A DNA stretch of 64,000 nucleotides from Tissierella praeacuta_A (GCF_040396155.1 NZ_JBEBOY010000006.1:59865-123864), one strand, 5' to 3'; positions 16,524 through 25,487 are shown, counted from the first letter of the stretch. Numbers and translations are program-made. The notes: generated from the sequence alone by a model not told the origin.

Positions 16524-17921
16524 TTATATACGTTTCCACTTCACCCCTTCTTGGGTATCCTCTAAGATTATTCCTTTTTCTTTTAATGTATCTCTAATCT
16601 CATCAGCTAATTTAAAATCTTTATTTTTTCTTGCCATTGTTCTTTTTTCTATAAGATCTAAAATCTCATCTTCTAAAATTTCATCTTTTTTATTTAATAA
16701 TCCTAGAACATTAGATAGTTCTAATAATGCATCATAAGATTTTTGTACTAATTTTTTAGATGATTTTCCATTTAAATTTGAATTTGAAAATTTAACAAGT
16801 TCAAATATTGATGCTATGGCATCTGCTGTATTTAAATCATCGTCCATACTTTCAATGAATTCTTTTTCAAACTTTTCAATATCATTTAATAAATTATTTT
16901 CTGCTTCATTTAATTCTCTATCTTCTGCTTTCTCAAGCAAATATTCTAAGTTTTTCTTCCCATTATATAATCTTTCCAAAGCATTTGACATTTGCTCCAT
17001 TACTTCTCTGCTGAAATTAATCTGCGACCTATAGTGAGCAGATAGCAAGAAGAATCTAAGGGCTTCCAAGTCAAATTCCTTTGCAATATCCTTTACAGTA
17101 AAAAAGTTACCTAGAGATTTTGACATCTTTTGATTATCTACATTTAGCATAGCATTATGCAGCCAATAATTTGCAAATGGTTTCTCAGTTAAAGTTTCTG
17201 ATTGAGCAATTTCATTTTCATGATGTGGGAACTGAAGGTCTTCACCACCTGCATGGATATCTATTGTATCTCCCAATAATGTTCTTGACATAACGGAACA
17301 CTCAATATGCCATCCTGGTCTTCCTTTACCCCATGGACTTTCCCAATAAGGTTCTCCTGGTTTAGCTTTCTTCCATAATGCAAAATCCATAGGATTATTT
17401 TTTTCTTCGCTAACTTCTACCCTTGCACCACTCACTAAATCTTCAATATTTTTCTTAGATAATTTTCCATAATCTTTTGCACTTTCTATATTAAAGTAAA
17501 CATTACCATCTACATTATAAGCTGCACCTTTTTCTATCAACCCTTCTATAAACTCAATCATTTGCTGAATAAACTCTGTGGCTCTTGGATGTATAGTTTT
17601 TTCTTCATATATATTTAATCCATTTGCATCCTCTTTAAAAGCCTCTATATATCTTTCTGCTATATCCTTGAATGTAGTATTTTCCTCATTAGCTTTATTT
17701 ATTATTTTATCATCAATATCTGTAAAATTTACAATATATCTGACATTATATCCCTTATATAGAAAAAATCTCCTTAATGTATCAAATACTACCATAGGTC
17801 TGGCATTTCCCACATGTATATAATTATAAACTGTTGGTCCACATGTATATATACTAACCTGTCCATCCACTACTGGTATGAATTCTTCCTTTTTTCTTGT
17901 TAAAGTATTATAAAGTTTCAT
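16524..17921 (-). CDS. cysS: Cysteinyl-tRNA synthetase
   Basis: A class I synthetase of 465 residues. The HIGH-like motif is HVGN in YTCGPTVYNYIHVGNARP, whose Cys is one of the zinc ligands that select cysteine. Further zinc ligands lie in the IECSVMSRTLLGD and GGEDLQFPHHENEIAQSE region. The KMSKS motif is KMSKSLGNFFTVKD. The start is ATG with AAGGAGGGACAT upstream. In Bacillus, cysE lies between gltX and cysS; here it is absent and a 118-bp spacer remains. Confidence 0.98.
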   Translation of the reverse strand: MKLYNTLTRKKEEFIPVVDGQVSIYTCGPTVYNYIHVGNARPMVVFDTLRRFFLYKGYNVRYIVNFTDIDDKIINKANEENTTFKDIAERYIEAFKEDANGLNIYEEKTIHPRATEFIQQMIEFIEGLIEKGAAYNVDGNVYFNIESAKDYGKLSKKNIEDLVSGARVEVSEEKNNPMDFALWKKAKPGEPYWESPWGKGRPGWHIECSVMSRTLLGDTIDIHAGGEDLQFPHHENEIAQSETLTEKPFANYWLHNAMLNVDNQKMSKSLGNFFTVKDIAKEFDLEALRFFLLSAHYRSQINFSREVMEQMSNALERLYNGKKNLEYLLEKAEDRELNEAENNLLNDIEKFEKEFIESMDDDLNTADAIASIFELVKFSNSNLNGKSSKKLVQKSYDALLELSNVLGLLNKKDEILEDEILDLIEKRTMARKNKDFKLADEIRDTLKEKGIILEDTQEGVKWKRI

Positions 17922-18039
17922 ATGTCCCTCCTTCTATTACAGTTAATAACAAATAGTTCATAACTGATATTTGAAAATATTAAAAGTTCCTTAATCTTAC
18001 CAAAAAGTATTCGCTATTCACTGATTTTTTCACTTTTCA

Positions 18040-19521
18040 TTAAATATAATTCTTCATTACATAATCAATTCTTTTTAATATATTTTCTTTACCTAATAAA
18101 AGCAATATATTTACAAATTCTGGACCATGAGCTGTACCCGTTAGTGCTACTCTAGCTGGCATAAACAAATTTTTGCCTTTTACTCCTGTAGATTTTTGAA
18201 TAAGCTTCATAAATCCTTTAGCATATTCCTCATCTAATTCTTCTACATTTTCTAATTCTTCTTTTATAGCAGTAAGTACGGTACTTACTTGTTCCCCTTT
18301 TATTATTTCTAAAGCGTCATCTTCCACAATTTCTGTGTAGTCTTTAAAAATAAATTCTACTTTATCTACTACTTCTCCAATTGTATCTAAATTTTCTTGT
18401 ACTGTATGAACTAATAATTTAAGCCATTCATATTTATTTTTTGCAAAATCATTATCAATAAGACCACTATCAATTAAATAAGGAATAGCCATATCTGTAA
18501 TTCTCTCAACAGATGAGCTCCTTATATAATGTCCGTTTACCCAGTTTAGTTTATCTTTATCAAATATTCCACCAGTTTTTGATACTCTTTCAAAAGAGAA
18601 TTTTTCAATTAGTTCCTCCATAGAAAGAATTTCTTGATTATCTTCTGGACTCCAGCCTACTAATGCTAAATAGTTAATTAATCCTTCTGGTAAATATCCT
18701 TTATCCCTGAAGTCTTCTACAGATACATCTCCTTGGCGTTTACTTAATTTCTTCCTATCTTTATTCAATACAGTCGGAAGGTGAACGTAAATAGGTTTTT
18801 CCCATCCAAATACTTCATATAAATATATATGCTTTGGTGTAGATGGCAGCCATTCTTCTCCTCTTACTATATGAGTTATACCCATCAGATGATCATCTAC
18901 CACTACTGCCATATGATATGTTGGATAACCATCAGATTTCAATAATACTTGATCATCAACATCATCAGTATTTATCACTATATCTCCTCTAACTAAATCA
19001 TGAAATTTCACATCATAGTTTTGAGGTAATTTTAATCTAACTACATACTCTTCACCATTTGCAATTCTTTTCTTCGCTTCTTCTAAAGATATATTTCTAC
19101 AGAAACCATCATATTTTGGAACTAAGCCTTTTACTTTTTGTTCTTCACGTACATGTTCTAATCTATCTTTAGAGCAAAAACAATAATATGCATGGCCTTT
19201 TTCAATAAGCTCATCTACATATTTTTTATATACATCTAGTCTTTCTGATTGAATATATGGACCACAATCGCCTTTTTGTACAATTTTACCATCCTCTACA
19301 AATACACCTTCATCATATTCTACTCCAGCCCAATGTAAAGATTCTATTAAATTTTCTATAGCACCTTCTACAAATCTAGTCTGGTCAGTATCTTCTATTC
19401 TCAAAATAAACTTGCCATTATTATGTCTGGCAAATAAATGATTGTATAAAGCCGTCCTTAGTCCTCCTATATGTAAATATCCTGTAGGACTTGGGGCAAA
19501 TCTTACTCTAACTTCTTTCAA
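18040..19521 (-). CDS. gltX: Glutamyl-tRNA synthetase
   Basis: A class I synthetase of 493 residues. FAPSPTGYLHIGGLRTALYN has the HIGH motif (HIGG) and KLSKRQGDVSVEDF the KMSKS counterpart (KLSKR). A C-x-C in the zinc region (YYCFCSKDRLEHV) is visible. The start is TTG, with AGGAGG 8 nt upstream. In Clostridia this enzyme is often non-discriminating and also charges tRNA-Gln, pending GatCAB; this cannot be told from sequence alone. It is the first gene of the gltX-cysS-mrnC-thyX-rlmB-rae1 run and has its own promoter. Confidence 0.97.
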   Translation of the reverse strand: MKEVRVRFAPSPTGYLHIGGLRTALYNHLFARHNNGKFILRIEDTDQTRFVEGAIENLIESLHWAGVEYDEGVFVEDGKIVQKGDCGPYIQSERLDVYKKYVDELIEKGHAYYCFCSKDRLEHVREEQKVKGLVPKYDGFCRNISLEEAKKRIANGEEYVVRLKLPQNYDVKFHDLVRGDIVINTDDVDDQVLLKSDGYPTYHMAVVVDDHLMGITHIVRGEEWLPSTPKHIYLYEVFGWEKPIYVHLPTVLNKDRKKLSKRQGDVSVEDFRDKGYLPEGLINYLALVGWSPEDNQEILSMEELIEKFSFERVSKTGGIFDKDKLNWVNGHYIRSSSVERITDMAIPYLIDSGLIDNDFAKNKYEWLKLLVHTVQENLDTIGEVVDKVEFIFKDYTEIVEDDALEIIKGEQVSTVLTAIKEELENVEELDEEYAKGFMKLIQKSTGVKGKNLFMPARVALTGTAHGPEFVNILLLLGKENILKRIDYVMKNYI

Positions 19522-19551
19522 AACTTACACCTCCTGAATTAATTACCTTAT

Positions 19552-19580
19552 ATTATATATCACTAGTACCTAAGTGTAAA
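19552..19580 (-). promoter_or_regulatory. Sigma-A promoter of gltX
   Basis: TTTACA, a 17-bp spacer and TATAAT lie on the minus strand, about 30 bp before the gltX TTG. It lies just past the terminator of the small upstream gene. Confidence 0.85.
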
Positions 19581-19599
19581 CTATCCCCTGTAAATAAGT

Positions 19600-19652
19600 A
19601 AAAATACTATACCAAAATCTTAACGTTTAGAGATTTCAATATAGTATTTCCA
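19600..19652 (-). terminator. Intrinsic terminator after the 55-residue SHOCT-like gene
   Basis: AAATACTATA and TATAGTATTT are complementary, with a second inner stem GAAATCT/AGATTTT. A T-run follows on the minus strand. It shows that the small gene is a separate transcription unit from gltX. Confidence 0.75.
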
Positions 19653-19665
19653 TTTTAAAAAATTA

Positions 19666-19833
19666 TTATTGCATTGTAACTATTTTAGTAGCCTCTTCAA
19701 TAAATTTCAATTTATTCTTTGAGTGAATATTAAACTCTTCTTCAGTGATCAGTTCCTTTTCCTTTAGTTCATATAATATGCTTACAACTTCTTCACATAA
19801 TGTAATTAACTCGGTTTCTAATCCTATTAACAT
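19666..19833 (-). CDS. Small SHOCT-like protein (55 residues), function unknown
   Basis: The reading frame starts ATG five bases after GGAGGG and ends TAA just before a terminator, which supports a real gene. The product is highly charged and helical. Its second half, LKEKELITEEEFNIHSKNKL, resembles the SHOCT short C-terminal domain (L-x2-G/E-x-I/L-T-x-E-E-F). The first half (MLIGLETELITLCEEVVSILYE) looks like an amphipathic helix. I cannot name a function. It lies alone between proS and gltX. Confidence 0.7.
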   Translation of the reverse strand: MLIGLETELITLCEEVVSILYELKEKELITEEEFNIHSKNKLKFIEEATKIVTMQ

Positions 19834-20004
19834 AGTAACCCTCCATTAATTATATAGTATAGATATATTTCCTATCCCCTCATTCCCTCAAATTCGACTT
19901 TACAAAATAAATTTTAGAATAATTATAGATCATAATTGAACATTTCATACAAGATTGCTAGATTATACTATATATATTCAACATTTATTTTAAAATTCCT
20001 TCTT

Positions 20005-20041
20005 TTTTATAAAAAAAAGTAAGACTAATGTCTTACTTTTC
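20005..20041 (-). terminator. Intrinsic terminator after proS
   Basis: AAGTAAGAC and GTCTTACTT are complementary around a 4-nt loop and are followed by an eight-base T-run on the minus strand. It starts eight bases after the proS stop and closes a single-gene unit. Confidence 0.92.
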
Positions 20042-20048
20042 ATTATGT

Positions 20049-21773
20049 CTATATATTTAATCCTGCCTTATGAAATTCACCTTTTATTAAAGATGTTAAC
20101 TCCTCTATATTAACCTCTAATTTTTCATCATTACCTCTTACAGAATATTCCACAACTGATTCTCCTGCTCTTTTGCCTACAGTTATCCTAATTGGAATTC
20201 CTATTAAATCTCTGTCTTTAAATTTAACTCCTGCTCTTTCATTTCTATCATCTAGGATAACTTCTAATCCTAATGAGTTTAGCTCATTATATAATTTTTC
20301 TCCCAAACGCATTTGTTCCTCATTTTTTATATTTACTACTGTTATAATTACATGATAAGGTGCTACAACTAAAGGCCATATAATCCCGTCTTCATCATGA
20401 TATTGCTCAACAACAGCTGCTACAGATCTAGAAACACCAATCCCATAGCATCCCATTATAAATGGTTTTTCTTTACCATTTTCATCTAAGAAGGTTGCCC
20501 CTAAAGAATCAGAGTACTTTGTTCCTAGCTGGAATATATTTCCTACCTCAATTCCCCTATCCATCTCTAATGCTTTACCACATTTTGGACATATGTCCCC
20601 TTCTGTTACTAAAAGTAAATCTTCTACTACTTCACCAGTAAAGTCTCTTCCATAATTTGCATTTTTTAGATGATAATCTGTCTCATTTCCTCCTACTACT
20701 AAGTTTTTCATCTTAGTAATTCTAGAATCAATCAAAAGCTTAACTTCTTTCTTCAAACCTATAGGTCCCGTAAAGCCTTTACTGGCACCAGTTATATCTA
20801 ATATCATCTTTTCATCTGCCATCTCTACTTCATGTTCACCAACACCTAGATAGTTACAGAATTTAGTTATGTTTAATTCTCTATCTCCAGGAATTATAGC
20901 AACTACTGGTTTACCTGCTACATTAAATATTAATGCCTTTCCAAATTTACTATGCTCTATATTAAAGAATTCTACTAATTCATCAATTGTAGTCACATTT
21001 GGTGTATGAACTTTCTCTAAGTTTAATTCTTTCTGATTATCTTCTTTTAATTCATATATTACTTCAGCTTTTTCATCAGTAGCCGCATAATCACAATGAT
21101 CACAATATGCTACAAGACTTTCACCTACATCAGACATCGCCATAAATTCATGAGATATTTTCCCACCCATGGCTCCTGTATCACCTTGAACTACTTTATA
21201 CTTTAGCTTTAATCTAGTAAATACATTATCATAAGCCTCCCACATTATATCGTAGGCTTTTCTCATATGTTCTTCATCTACATCAAAACTATATGAATCT
21301 TTCATAATAAATTCTCTACATCTCATTAAGCCAAATCTTGGTCTCTTCTCATCTCTGTATTTTGTCTGGATTTGATAAAGATTTAATGGAAGCTGTTTAT
21401 AGGATCTTACTTCATCTTTTATCAATTTAGTAAAATATTCTTCATGTGTAGGTCCAAGGCAAAACTCTCTGCTATTTCTATCCTTTAATCTAAACATTTC
21501 TGGTCCAAAATTATCCCATCTACCTGTTGCTTCCCATATCTCTTTTGGTTGAATAGCAGACATTAATAGTTCTTGAGAACCAGCTTTATCCATTTCTTCT
21601 CTAACAATTTTCTCAACCTTCCTTATTACTCTATATCCCATTGGAAGATAAGAATATACTCCACTAACTAATTTCCTCATCATACCTGACCTTAAAAGCA
21701 ATTTATGACTTGCTATTTCTGCCTCTGCTGGCATTTCTCTCAAGGTAGGTATATAAAGTTTTGACATTCTCAT
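20049..21773 (-). CDS. proS: Prolyl-tRNA synthetase (bacterial type with editing domain)
   Basis: A class II synthetase of 574 residues. Motif 1 (SGVYSYLPMGYRVIRKVEKIVREEM), motif 2 (RDEKRPRFGLMRCREFIMKDSYSF) and motif 3 (GCYGIGVSRSVAAVVEQ) are present. A YbaK-like insertion for editing Ala-tRNA-Pro lies between motifs 2 and 3 (about residues 225-400, including KALIFNVAGKPVVAIIPGDRELN). The start is ATG with AAGGAGAGTG upstream. A proline T-box precedes it, so it should be induced when uncharged tRNA-Pro builds up. proS is not usually part of this locus in Bacillus. Confidence 0.98.
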   Translation of the reverse strand: MRMSKLYIPTLREMPAEAEIASHKLLLRSGMMRKLVSGVYSYLPMGYRVIRKVEKIVREEMDKAGSQELLMSAIQPKEIWEATGRWDNFGPEMFRLKDRNSREFCLGPTHEEYFTKLIKDEVRSYKQLPLNLYQIQTKYRDEKRPRFGLMRCREFIMKDSYSFDVDEEHMRKAYDIMWEAYDNVFTRLKLKYKVVQGDTGAMGGKISHEFMAMSDVGESLVAYCDHCDYAATDEKAEVIYELKEDNQKELNLEKVHTPNVTTIDELVEFFNIEHSKFGKALIFNVAGKPVVAIIPGDRELNITKFCNYLGVGEHEVEMADEKMILDITGASKGFTGPIGLKKEVKLLIDSRITKMKNLVVGGNETDYHLKNANYGRDFTGEVVEDLLLVTEGDICPKCGKALEMDRGIEVGNIFQLGTKYSDSLGATFLDENGKEKPFIMGCYGIGVSRSVAAVVEQYHDEDGIIWPLVVAPYHVIITVVNIKNEEQMRLGEKLYNELNSLGLEVILDDRNERAGVKFKDRDLIGIPIRITVGKRAGESVVEYSVRGNDEKLEVNIEELTSLIKGEFHKAGLNI

Positions 21774-22017
21774 AAAATCACTCTCCTTGTATTTATATCA
21801 ATATTTAAATTAATATTTATAATTTGACAATTTCTCAACTTAAATTTATTCGTTCCCTATGGGTCGCATAAATTTGGTTATCCTTACATTTTTATCTAAT
21901 AAACGCTGGTGAATCGCAGACAAAACCAATAGCAAATAAACTTTAGTGATTGTAGCGAACGTTGCGTTTGACCTACCTACAGTTCACTCGCTTCGCTCCT
22001 TCACTGGGTTAGGTCAT
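21774..22017. other. Unexplained block between the proS T-box terminator and proS
   Basis: These 244 bp have no convincing ORF. The distal part has a higher GC content than its surroundings. TGACCTA at 21969-21975 and TAGGTCA at 22010-22016 form an inverted repeat around CAGTTCACTCGCTTCGCTCC, next to GAACGTTGCG-like sequence. T-box terminators usually sit close to the start codon, so this looks inserted. The sole clear signal near proS is its ribosome binding site. Confidence 0.5.
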
Positions 22018-22250
22018 AAAAAAACCTTTCATCTCCATAAGAGACGAAAGGTTGAATTCCGCGGTACCACTCTAATAAACTTAATAAAAGTTAAGTTCAC
22101 TCAATAGTTATAACGCACAACCGTTTAAGCTTTATCACCTAAAGACTCAAGGATAGGTTCAATATTAGTGAGGGCAGAAGTCTTTCACCATTTGACTTCC
22201 TCTCTATGACCTATAATATTTACTATTTCCCATCTTTGCCTATATAATAT
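22018..22250 (-). promoter_or_regulatory. T-box leader of proS (proline specific)
   Basis: The minus strand contains the T-box signature AGAGTGGTACCGCGG at about 22056-22070. A terminator follows: AACCTTTCGTCTC paired with GAGATGAAAGGTT, then a T-run (about 22018-22053). Upstream is a Stem I region with GAACCTATCC, whose CCT read as the specifier codon means proline and agrees with the proS gene downstream. Uncharged tRNA-Pro(UGG/GGG) would stabilise the antiterminator. The specifier assignment is by inspection. Confidence 0.92.
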
Positions 22251-22255
22251 ATTTC

Positions 22256-22284
22256 ATTATACTAATAGTATTATTCATTGTCAA
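22256..22284 (-). promoter_or_regulatory. Consensus sigma-A promoter of the proS T-box
   Basis: TTGACA, a 17-bp spacer and TATAAT match consensus exactly. The -35 box overlaps the ispF stop codon. Predicted transcription starts at about 22249, the 5' edge of the T-box. Confidence 0.93.
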
Positions 22285-22760
22285 TTGTTTCTTTTTTCAA
22301 GTAAACAAACACTATATGATGAAATCCCCTCTTCTCTTCCTACAAAACCTAGCCATTCTGTTGTTGTAGCCTTTATATTTATATTATTCATAGACGTATG
22401 TAAAGTTTCTGCAATTTTAACTTTCATATCTTCTATATATGGAGCTAATTTAGGTCTTTGAGCAACGACTGTAGCATCAATATTTCCTATTTCATAACCT
22501 TGTTCATCCATTAATTTAAAGACTTGAGATAATAAATAAACACTGGAGATATCCTTATATTTATTATCAGTATCTGGAAAATGTTTTCCTATATCTCCTA
22601 ATGCTAGTGCTCCTAATATACTATCCATTATTGCATGTATAAGAACATCTGCATCAGAATGACCTAACAATCCTTTTTCAAAAGGAATTTCTATACCGCC
22701 TATAATTAATTTCCTTTCCCCTACAAGTTGATGAACATCATAACCAAAACCTATTCTCAT
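22281..22760 (-). CDS. ispF: 2-C-methyl-D-erythritol 2,4-cyclodiphosphate synthase
   Basis: The MEP-pathway enzyme that cyclises CDP-ME 2-phosphate. The Zn2+ ligands are in GYDVHQLV (Asp8, His10) and a later His in the GLLGHSDADVLIHAIMDSILGALALGDIGKHFPD block. The C-terminal NIKATTTEWLGFVGREEG segment carries the threonine that contacts the substrate. Length is 159 residues. The start is ATG, 18 bp after ispD, so the two form one operon. Confidence 0.97.
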   Translation of the reverse strand: MRIGFGYDVHQLVGERKLIIGGIEIPFEKGLLGHSDADVLIHAIMDSILGALALGDIGKHFPDTDNKYKDISSVYLLSQVFKLMDEQGYEIGNIDATVVAQRPKLAPYIEDMKVKIAETLHTSMNNINIKATTTEWLGFVGREEGISSYSVCLLEKRNN

Positions 22761-22778
22761 CTTATCACCTACCCATTG

Positions 22779-23519
22779 TTATCTACTTTGAAATATAAAC
22801 TCCCTTCTACTAAAAATTAAGTCTTTATCCTTAGATAAAGATTCTGCAAAAACTATATCTTCAGGAGTAGTAATCTTAATGTTCTCATAAGAACCCATAA
22901 TCATCTTAACTTCATAACCTATTCTCTCTACTATGGAACTATCATCAGTTCCAACAAATCCACTGTCTATAGACTTTTCATATCCTTTAATAAGAATATG
23001 TTTAAAGAAACACTGGGGAGTTTGCGCTGCCCACAATAATGATCTTTGCGGTGTACTGTCTATAGTTTTATTTTCGCATACTACTTTAATTGTATCTGTC
23101 ACTGGAACTCCTATTACGCAAGCGCCATGAGCAACTGTGCCCTTTATTCCATCTTCTATATTCTCAATCTTTACAAATGGCCTAGCTCCATCATGAGTTA
23201 ATACTATATCCGCTCTTTCACTTAAAGCTAATATTCCATTATATACAGAATCCTGGCGTTCTTTCCCGCCTCTAATTATATTTGCTACTTTATTAAATTT
23301 ATATTTTCTAACGATTTCCTTTCTGCAGTATTCGATCTCATCCTCTTTCGCTACTAAGATTATTTCATCAACGTATCTGCAATTCTCAAATTTTTCTATT
23401 GTATGGGCAAGTATTGGTTTGCCATCTATTGTAATAAACTGTTTATTTATTTTACTTCCCATTCTATTGCTCATTCCTGCAGCAGCAATAATAGCAGATA
23501 CATAGTAGTTTTTATACAT
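22779..23519 (-). CDS. ispD: 2-C-methyl-D-erythritol 4-phosphate cytidylyltransferase
   Basis: The MEP-pathway enzyme that transfers CMP to MEP. The nucleotide-binding start VSAIIAAAGMSNRMGSKINKQF holds the G-x-G/S-x-R and Lys, and VLTHDGARPFV is the metal-binding region. The QTPQCFF segment also fits. I chose the ATG (MYKNYYVSA) over the GTG three codons earlier, because the GAGGTG ribosome binding site overlaps the GTG. It follows YacL after an intrinsic terminator, so it has its own promoter. Confidence 0.95.
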   Translation of the reverse strand: MYKNYYVSAIIAAAGMSNRMGSKINKQFITIDGKPILAHTIEKFENCRYVDEIILVAKEDEIEYCRKEIVRKYKFNKVANIIRGGKERQDSVYNGILALSERADIVLTHDGARPFVKIENIEDGIKGTVAHGACVIGVPVTDTIKVVCENKTIDSTPQRSLLWAAQTPQCFFKHILIKGYEKSIDSGFVGTDDSSIVERIGYEVKMIMGSYENIKITTPEDIVFAESLSKDKDLIFSRREFIFQSR

Positions 23520-23537
23520 CCTATTCACCTCTTAAGT

Positions 23538-23566
23538 ATTATAACATAGTATATTAAAACAATAAA
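23538..23566 (-). promoter_or_regulatory. Putative promoter of ispD-ispF
   Basis: TTTATT, a 17-bp spacer and a consensus TATAAT lie on the minus strand 20 bp before ispD. The -35 is weak. The terminator just upstream supports the need for a promoter here. Confidence 0.5.
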
Positions 23567-23589
23567 CAACATTTATTATAACCAAAAAA

Positions 23590-23613
23590 TAAAAAAAGAC
23601 CCATACGGGTCTT
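23590..23613 (-). terminator. Intrinsic terminator overlapping the yacL stop
   Basis: GACCC, a GTAT loop and GGGTC are followed by TTTTTTT on the minus strand. The stem starts within a few bases of the yacL stop codon. Confidence 0.85.
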
Positions 23614-24703
23614 AAACTGCTCTATCTACCATTGATTTTGGTTTAGCAAATATCATTCTTCCAGCAGATGTTTGAAGGACTGATGTTACTACTACATCTA
23701 TAGTTTCTCCTATAAATTTTCTTCCACTTTCTACAACAATCATAGTACCATCATCTAAATATGCAAGCCCTTGCCCTAGTTCTTTTCCATCTCTTACTAC
23801 TTGAACCAACATTTCCTCACCTGGAAGAACTACTGGCTTTACTGCATTGGCCAGTTCATTTATATTTAATACACTTATGCCTTGTACTTCTGCTACTTTG
23901 TTTAAATTATAATCATTAGTTATTATTTTCCCCTTAAGTAATTGAGTTAATTTTAAAAGCTTTGAATCGACTTCTTGAACATCGTCAAATTTCTTATCAT
24001 TTATTATTACCTCAACATCTAATTCTTTTTGTATTTTATTTAGGATATCCAGCCCTCTTCTTCCTCTATTTCTTTTTAAAGAATCCGAAGAATCTGCAAT
24101 ATGCTGTAACTCCTCCAACACAAACTCCGGGATAATAAGGGGTCCTTCAATAAATCCAGTCTTACAAATATCAGCTATTCTACCATCAATTATAACAGAT
24201 GTATCTAATATCTTTGGGCATGCTTTACTTTGAGATTTCATTCTATCCTTAGGATTTCTCTTTAAATTTCCTAATGTTGAAAATATATCATCTCTTTTTT
24301 TATGAGGAATAGTCAACCCTAAATATCCAAATATGCTATAAAGCATAATTGATACAATAACTCCAACATAAGGTCCTAAACCATTAAGTGGTTGAGATAA
24401 TAAAAATGCTATTATTAATCCTATGATAAGTCCAACTGAAGATATAGTAATATCATATACAGAGAATTTTTCTAATTCATTCTCAATTAATTTCACTAAT
24501 CTTCTACCCCTATCAATTATTCGTGATGACAAAGAAAAAAATATAATTCCAAACAGAATAGCAGTACCCAAATGCAATATTAAATTAACCCATCCTGCTC
24601 TAGATATCTCAATAATCTCTAGATTGATAAATAGGGTTAAAATACCGTATCCAATCAACGCTCCTATTAACCCAATGACCCCTTTTAAAATTTTATCAAT
24701 CAT
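23612..24703 (-). CDS. PIN/TRAM-domain membrane protein (YacL-like)
   Basis: A 363-residue protein of the YacL family. It has four N-terminal hydrophobic segments (about residues 6-28, 36-60, 81-100 and 106-128), then a PIN nuclease domain. That domain begins ILDTSVIIDGRIADICKTGF with acidic residues, continuing through LEELQHIADSSDSLKRNRG. A C-terminal TRAM domain (ELGQGLAYLDDGTMIVVESG) follows. The arrangement suggests a membrane-tethered RNase, but its substrate is unknown. The chosen ATG is 7 nt after AGGAGGTGAA; a TTG just before is also in frame. The order carD-yacL-ispD-ispF is conserved in Firmicutes. Confidence 0.9.
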   Translation of the reverse strand: MIDKILKGVIGLIGALIGYGILTLFINLEIIEISRAGWVNLILHLGTAILFGIIFFSLSSRIIDRGRRLVKLIENELEKFSVYDITISSVGLIIGLIIAFLLSQPLNGLGPYVGVIVSIMLYSIFGYLGLTIPHKKRDDIFSTLGNLKRNPKDRMKSQSKACPKILDTSVIIDGRIADICKTGFIEGPLIIPEFVLEELQHIADSSDSLKRNRGRRGLDILNKIQKELDVEVIINDKKFDDVQEVDSKLLKLTQLLKGKIITNDYNLNKVAEVQGISVLNINELANAVKPVVLPGEEMLVQVVRDGKELGQGLAYLDDGTMIVVESGRKFIGETIDVVVTSVLQTSAGRMIFAKPKSMVDRAV

Positions 24704-24776
24704 CAATTCACCTCCTATTTAATATAATTATTACCAATTTCTTATGAAAATAAACTAAATCTTCATATTTGTCAAA

Positions 24777-25283
24777 TTAAATTTCTTTAACTTCTATTTC
24801 TTCTTCATGGCTTATTGCATCTAATATTATTTGTTCAATCTTATCAATATCAGAATCTGCAACTAATACCATCTCAGATAGTAACATTTGCTTTGCAGAA
24901 CCTAACATTTTTCTCTCACCTGTAGACAATCCTTTTTCCATATCCATCATTAGAAGATTTCGAACAACAGTTGCAATCTCAAATATATCGCCTGACTTTA
25001 TTTTATCCATATTTATTCTATATCTTCTATTCCAATTTTGCGGCATTGCAGTTTTATTTCCTTTTAATATCGAGATTACTTTGTCTAAATCTGAACTATT
25101 TATTATTTCTCTTACACCTACTTCCTCAATGTTATCTACGGGAACCATTACCTTCATATCTCCAATAGGCATTCTCATAATAAAATATTTTCTTTTCTCT
25201 CCTAAGATTTCCTTTTCTTCTATGCCTTCAATAACTCCAGCACCATGCATAGGATATACCACCTTATCTCCAATATTAAACAT
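24777..25283 (-). CDS. carD: CarD family RNA polymerase-binding regulator
   Basis: A 168-residue CarD/CdnL-like protein. The N-terminal RNA-polymerase-interacting domain shared with TRCF is visible as IGDKVVYPMHGAGVIEGIEEKEILGEKR. The C-terminal helical DNA-binding domain includes NWNRRYRINMDKIKSGDIFEIATVVRNL and the KMLGSAKQMLLSEM segment. CarD stabilises open complexes, notably at rRNA promoters. Two tandem promoters precede it, and a divergent promoter faces the other way. It is followed by yacL. Confidence 0.93.
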   Translation of the reverse strand: MFNIGDKVVYPMHGAGVIEGIEEKEILGEKRKYFIMRMPIGDMKVMVPVDNIEEVGVREIINSSDLDKVISILKGNKTAMPQNWNRRYRINMDKIKSGDIFEIATVVRNLLMMDMEKGLSTGERKMLGSAKQMLLSEMVLVADSDIDKIEQIILDAISHEEEIEVKEI

Positions 25284-25313
25284 CTGAAAACCTCCTATCT
25301 ACCTTTCTATCCT

Positions 25314-25342
25314 ATTATACATTAAAATACTGGAATTGTAAA
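25314..25342 (-). promoter_or_regulatory. Proximal promoter of carD
   Basis: TTTACA, a 17-bp spacer and TATAAT lie on the minus strand, about 30 bp before the carD ATG. A second promoter is just upstream. Confidence 0.75.
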
Positions 25343-25348
25343 GCTTAT

Positions 25349-25378
25349 ATTTTATCATAGTAACATTTCAGTTGTCAA
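25349..25378 (-). promoter_or_regulatory. Distal promoter of carD
   Basis: TTGACA, an 18-bp spacer and TAAAAT lie on the minus strand, immediately upstream of the proximal promoter. Confidence 0.75.
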
Positions 25379-25457
25379 TCCCTTTTTACTTGTATTTTAG
25401 AAAATTATTATCCTAGGGTTAATCTAATAAATCTTTGTAACTAATTGTTAGAAAGAT

Positions 25458-25487
25458 TTGACAACTGCTTGTCTTCATAAGTATAAT
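25458..25487 (+). promoter_or_regulatory. Promoter of the plus-strand MazG-like gene
   Basis: TTGACA, an 18-bp spacer and TATAAT, both boxes at consensus, precede the gene at 25527 by 39 bp. It diverges from the carD promoters about 80 bp away. Confidence 0.9.
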
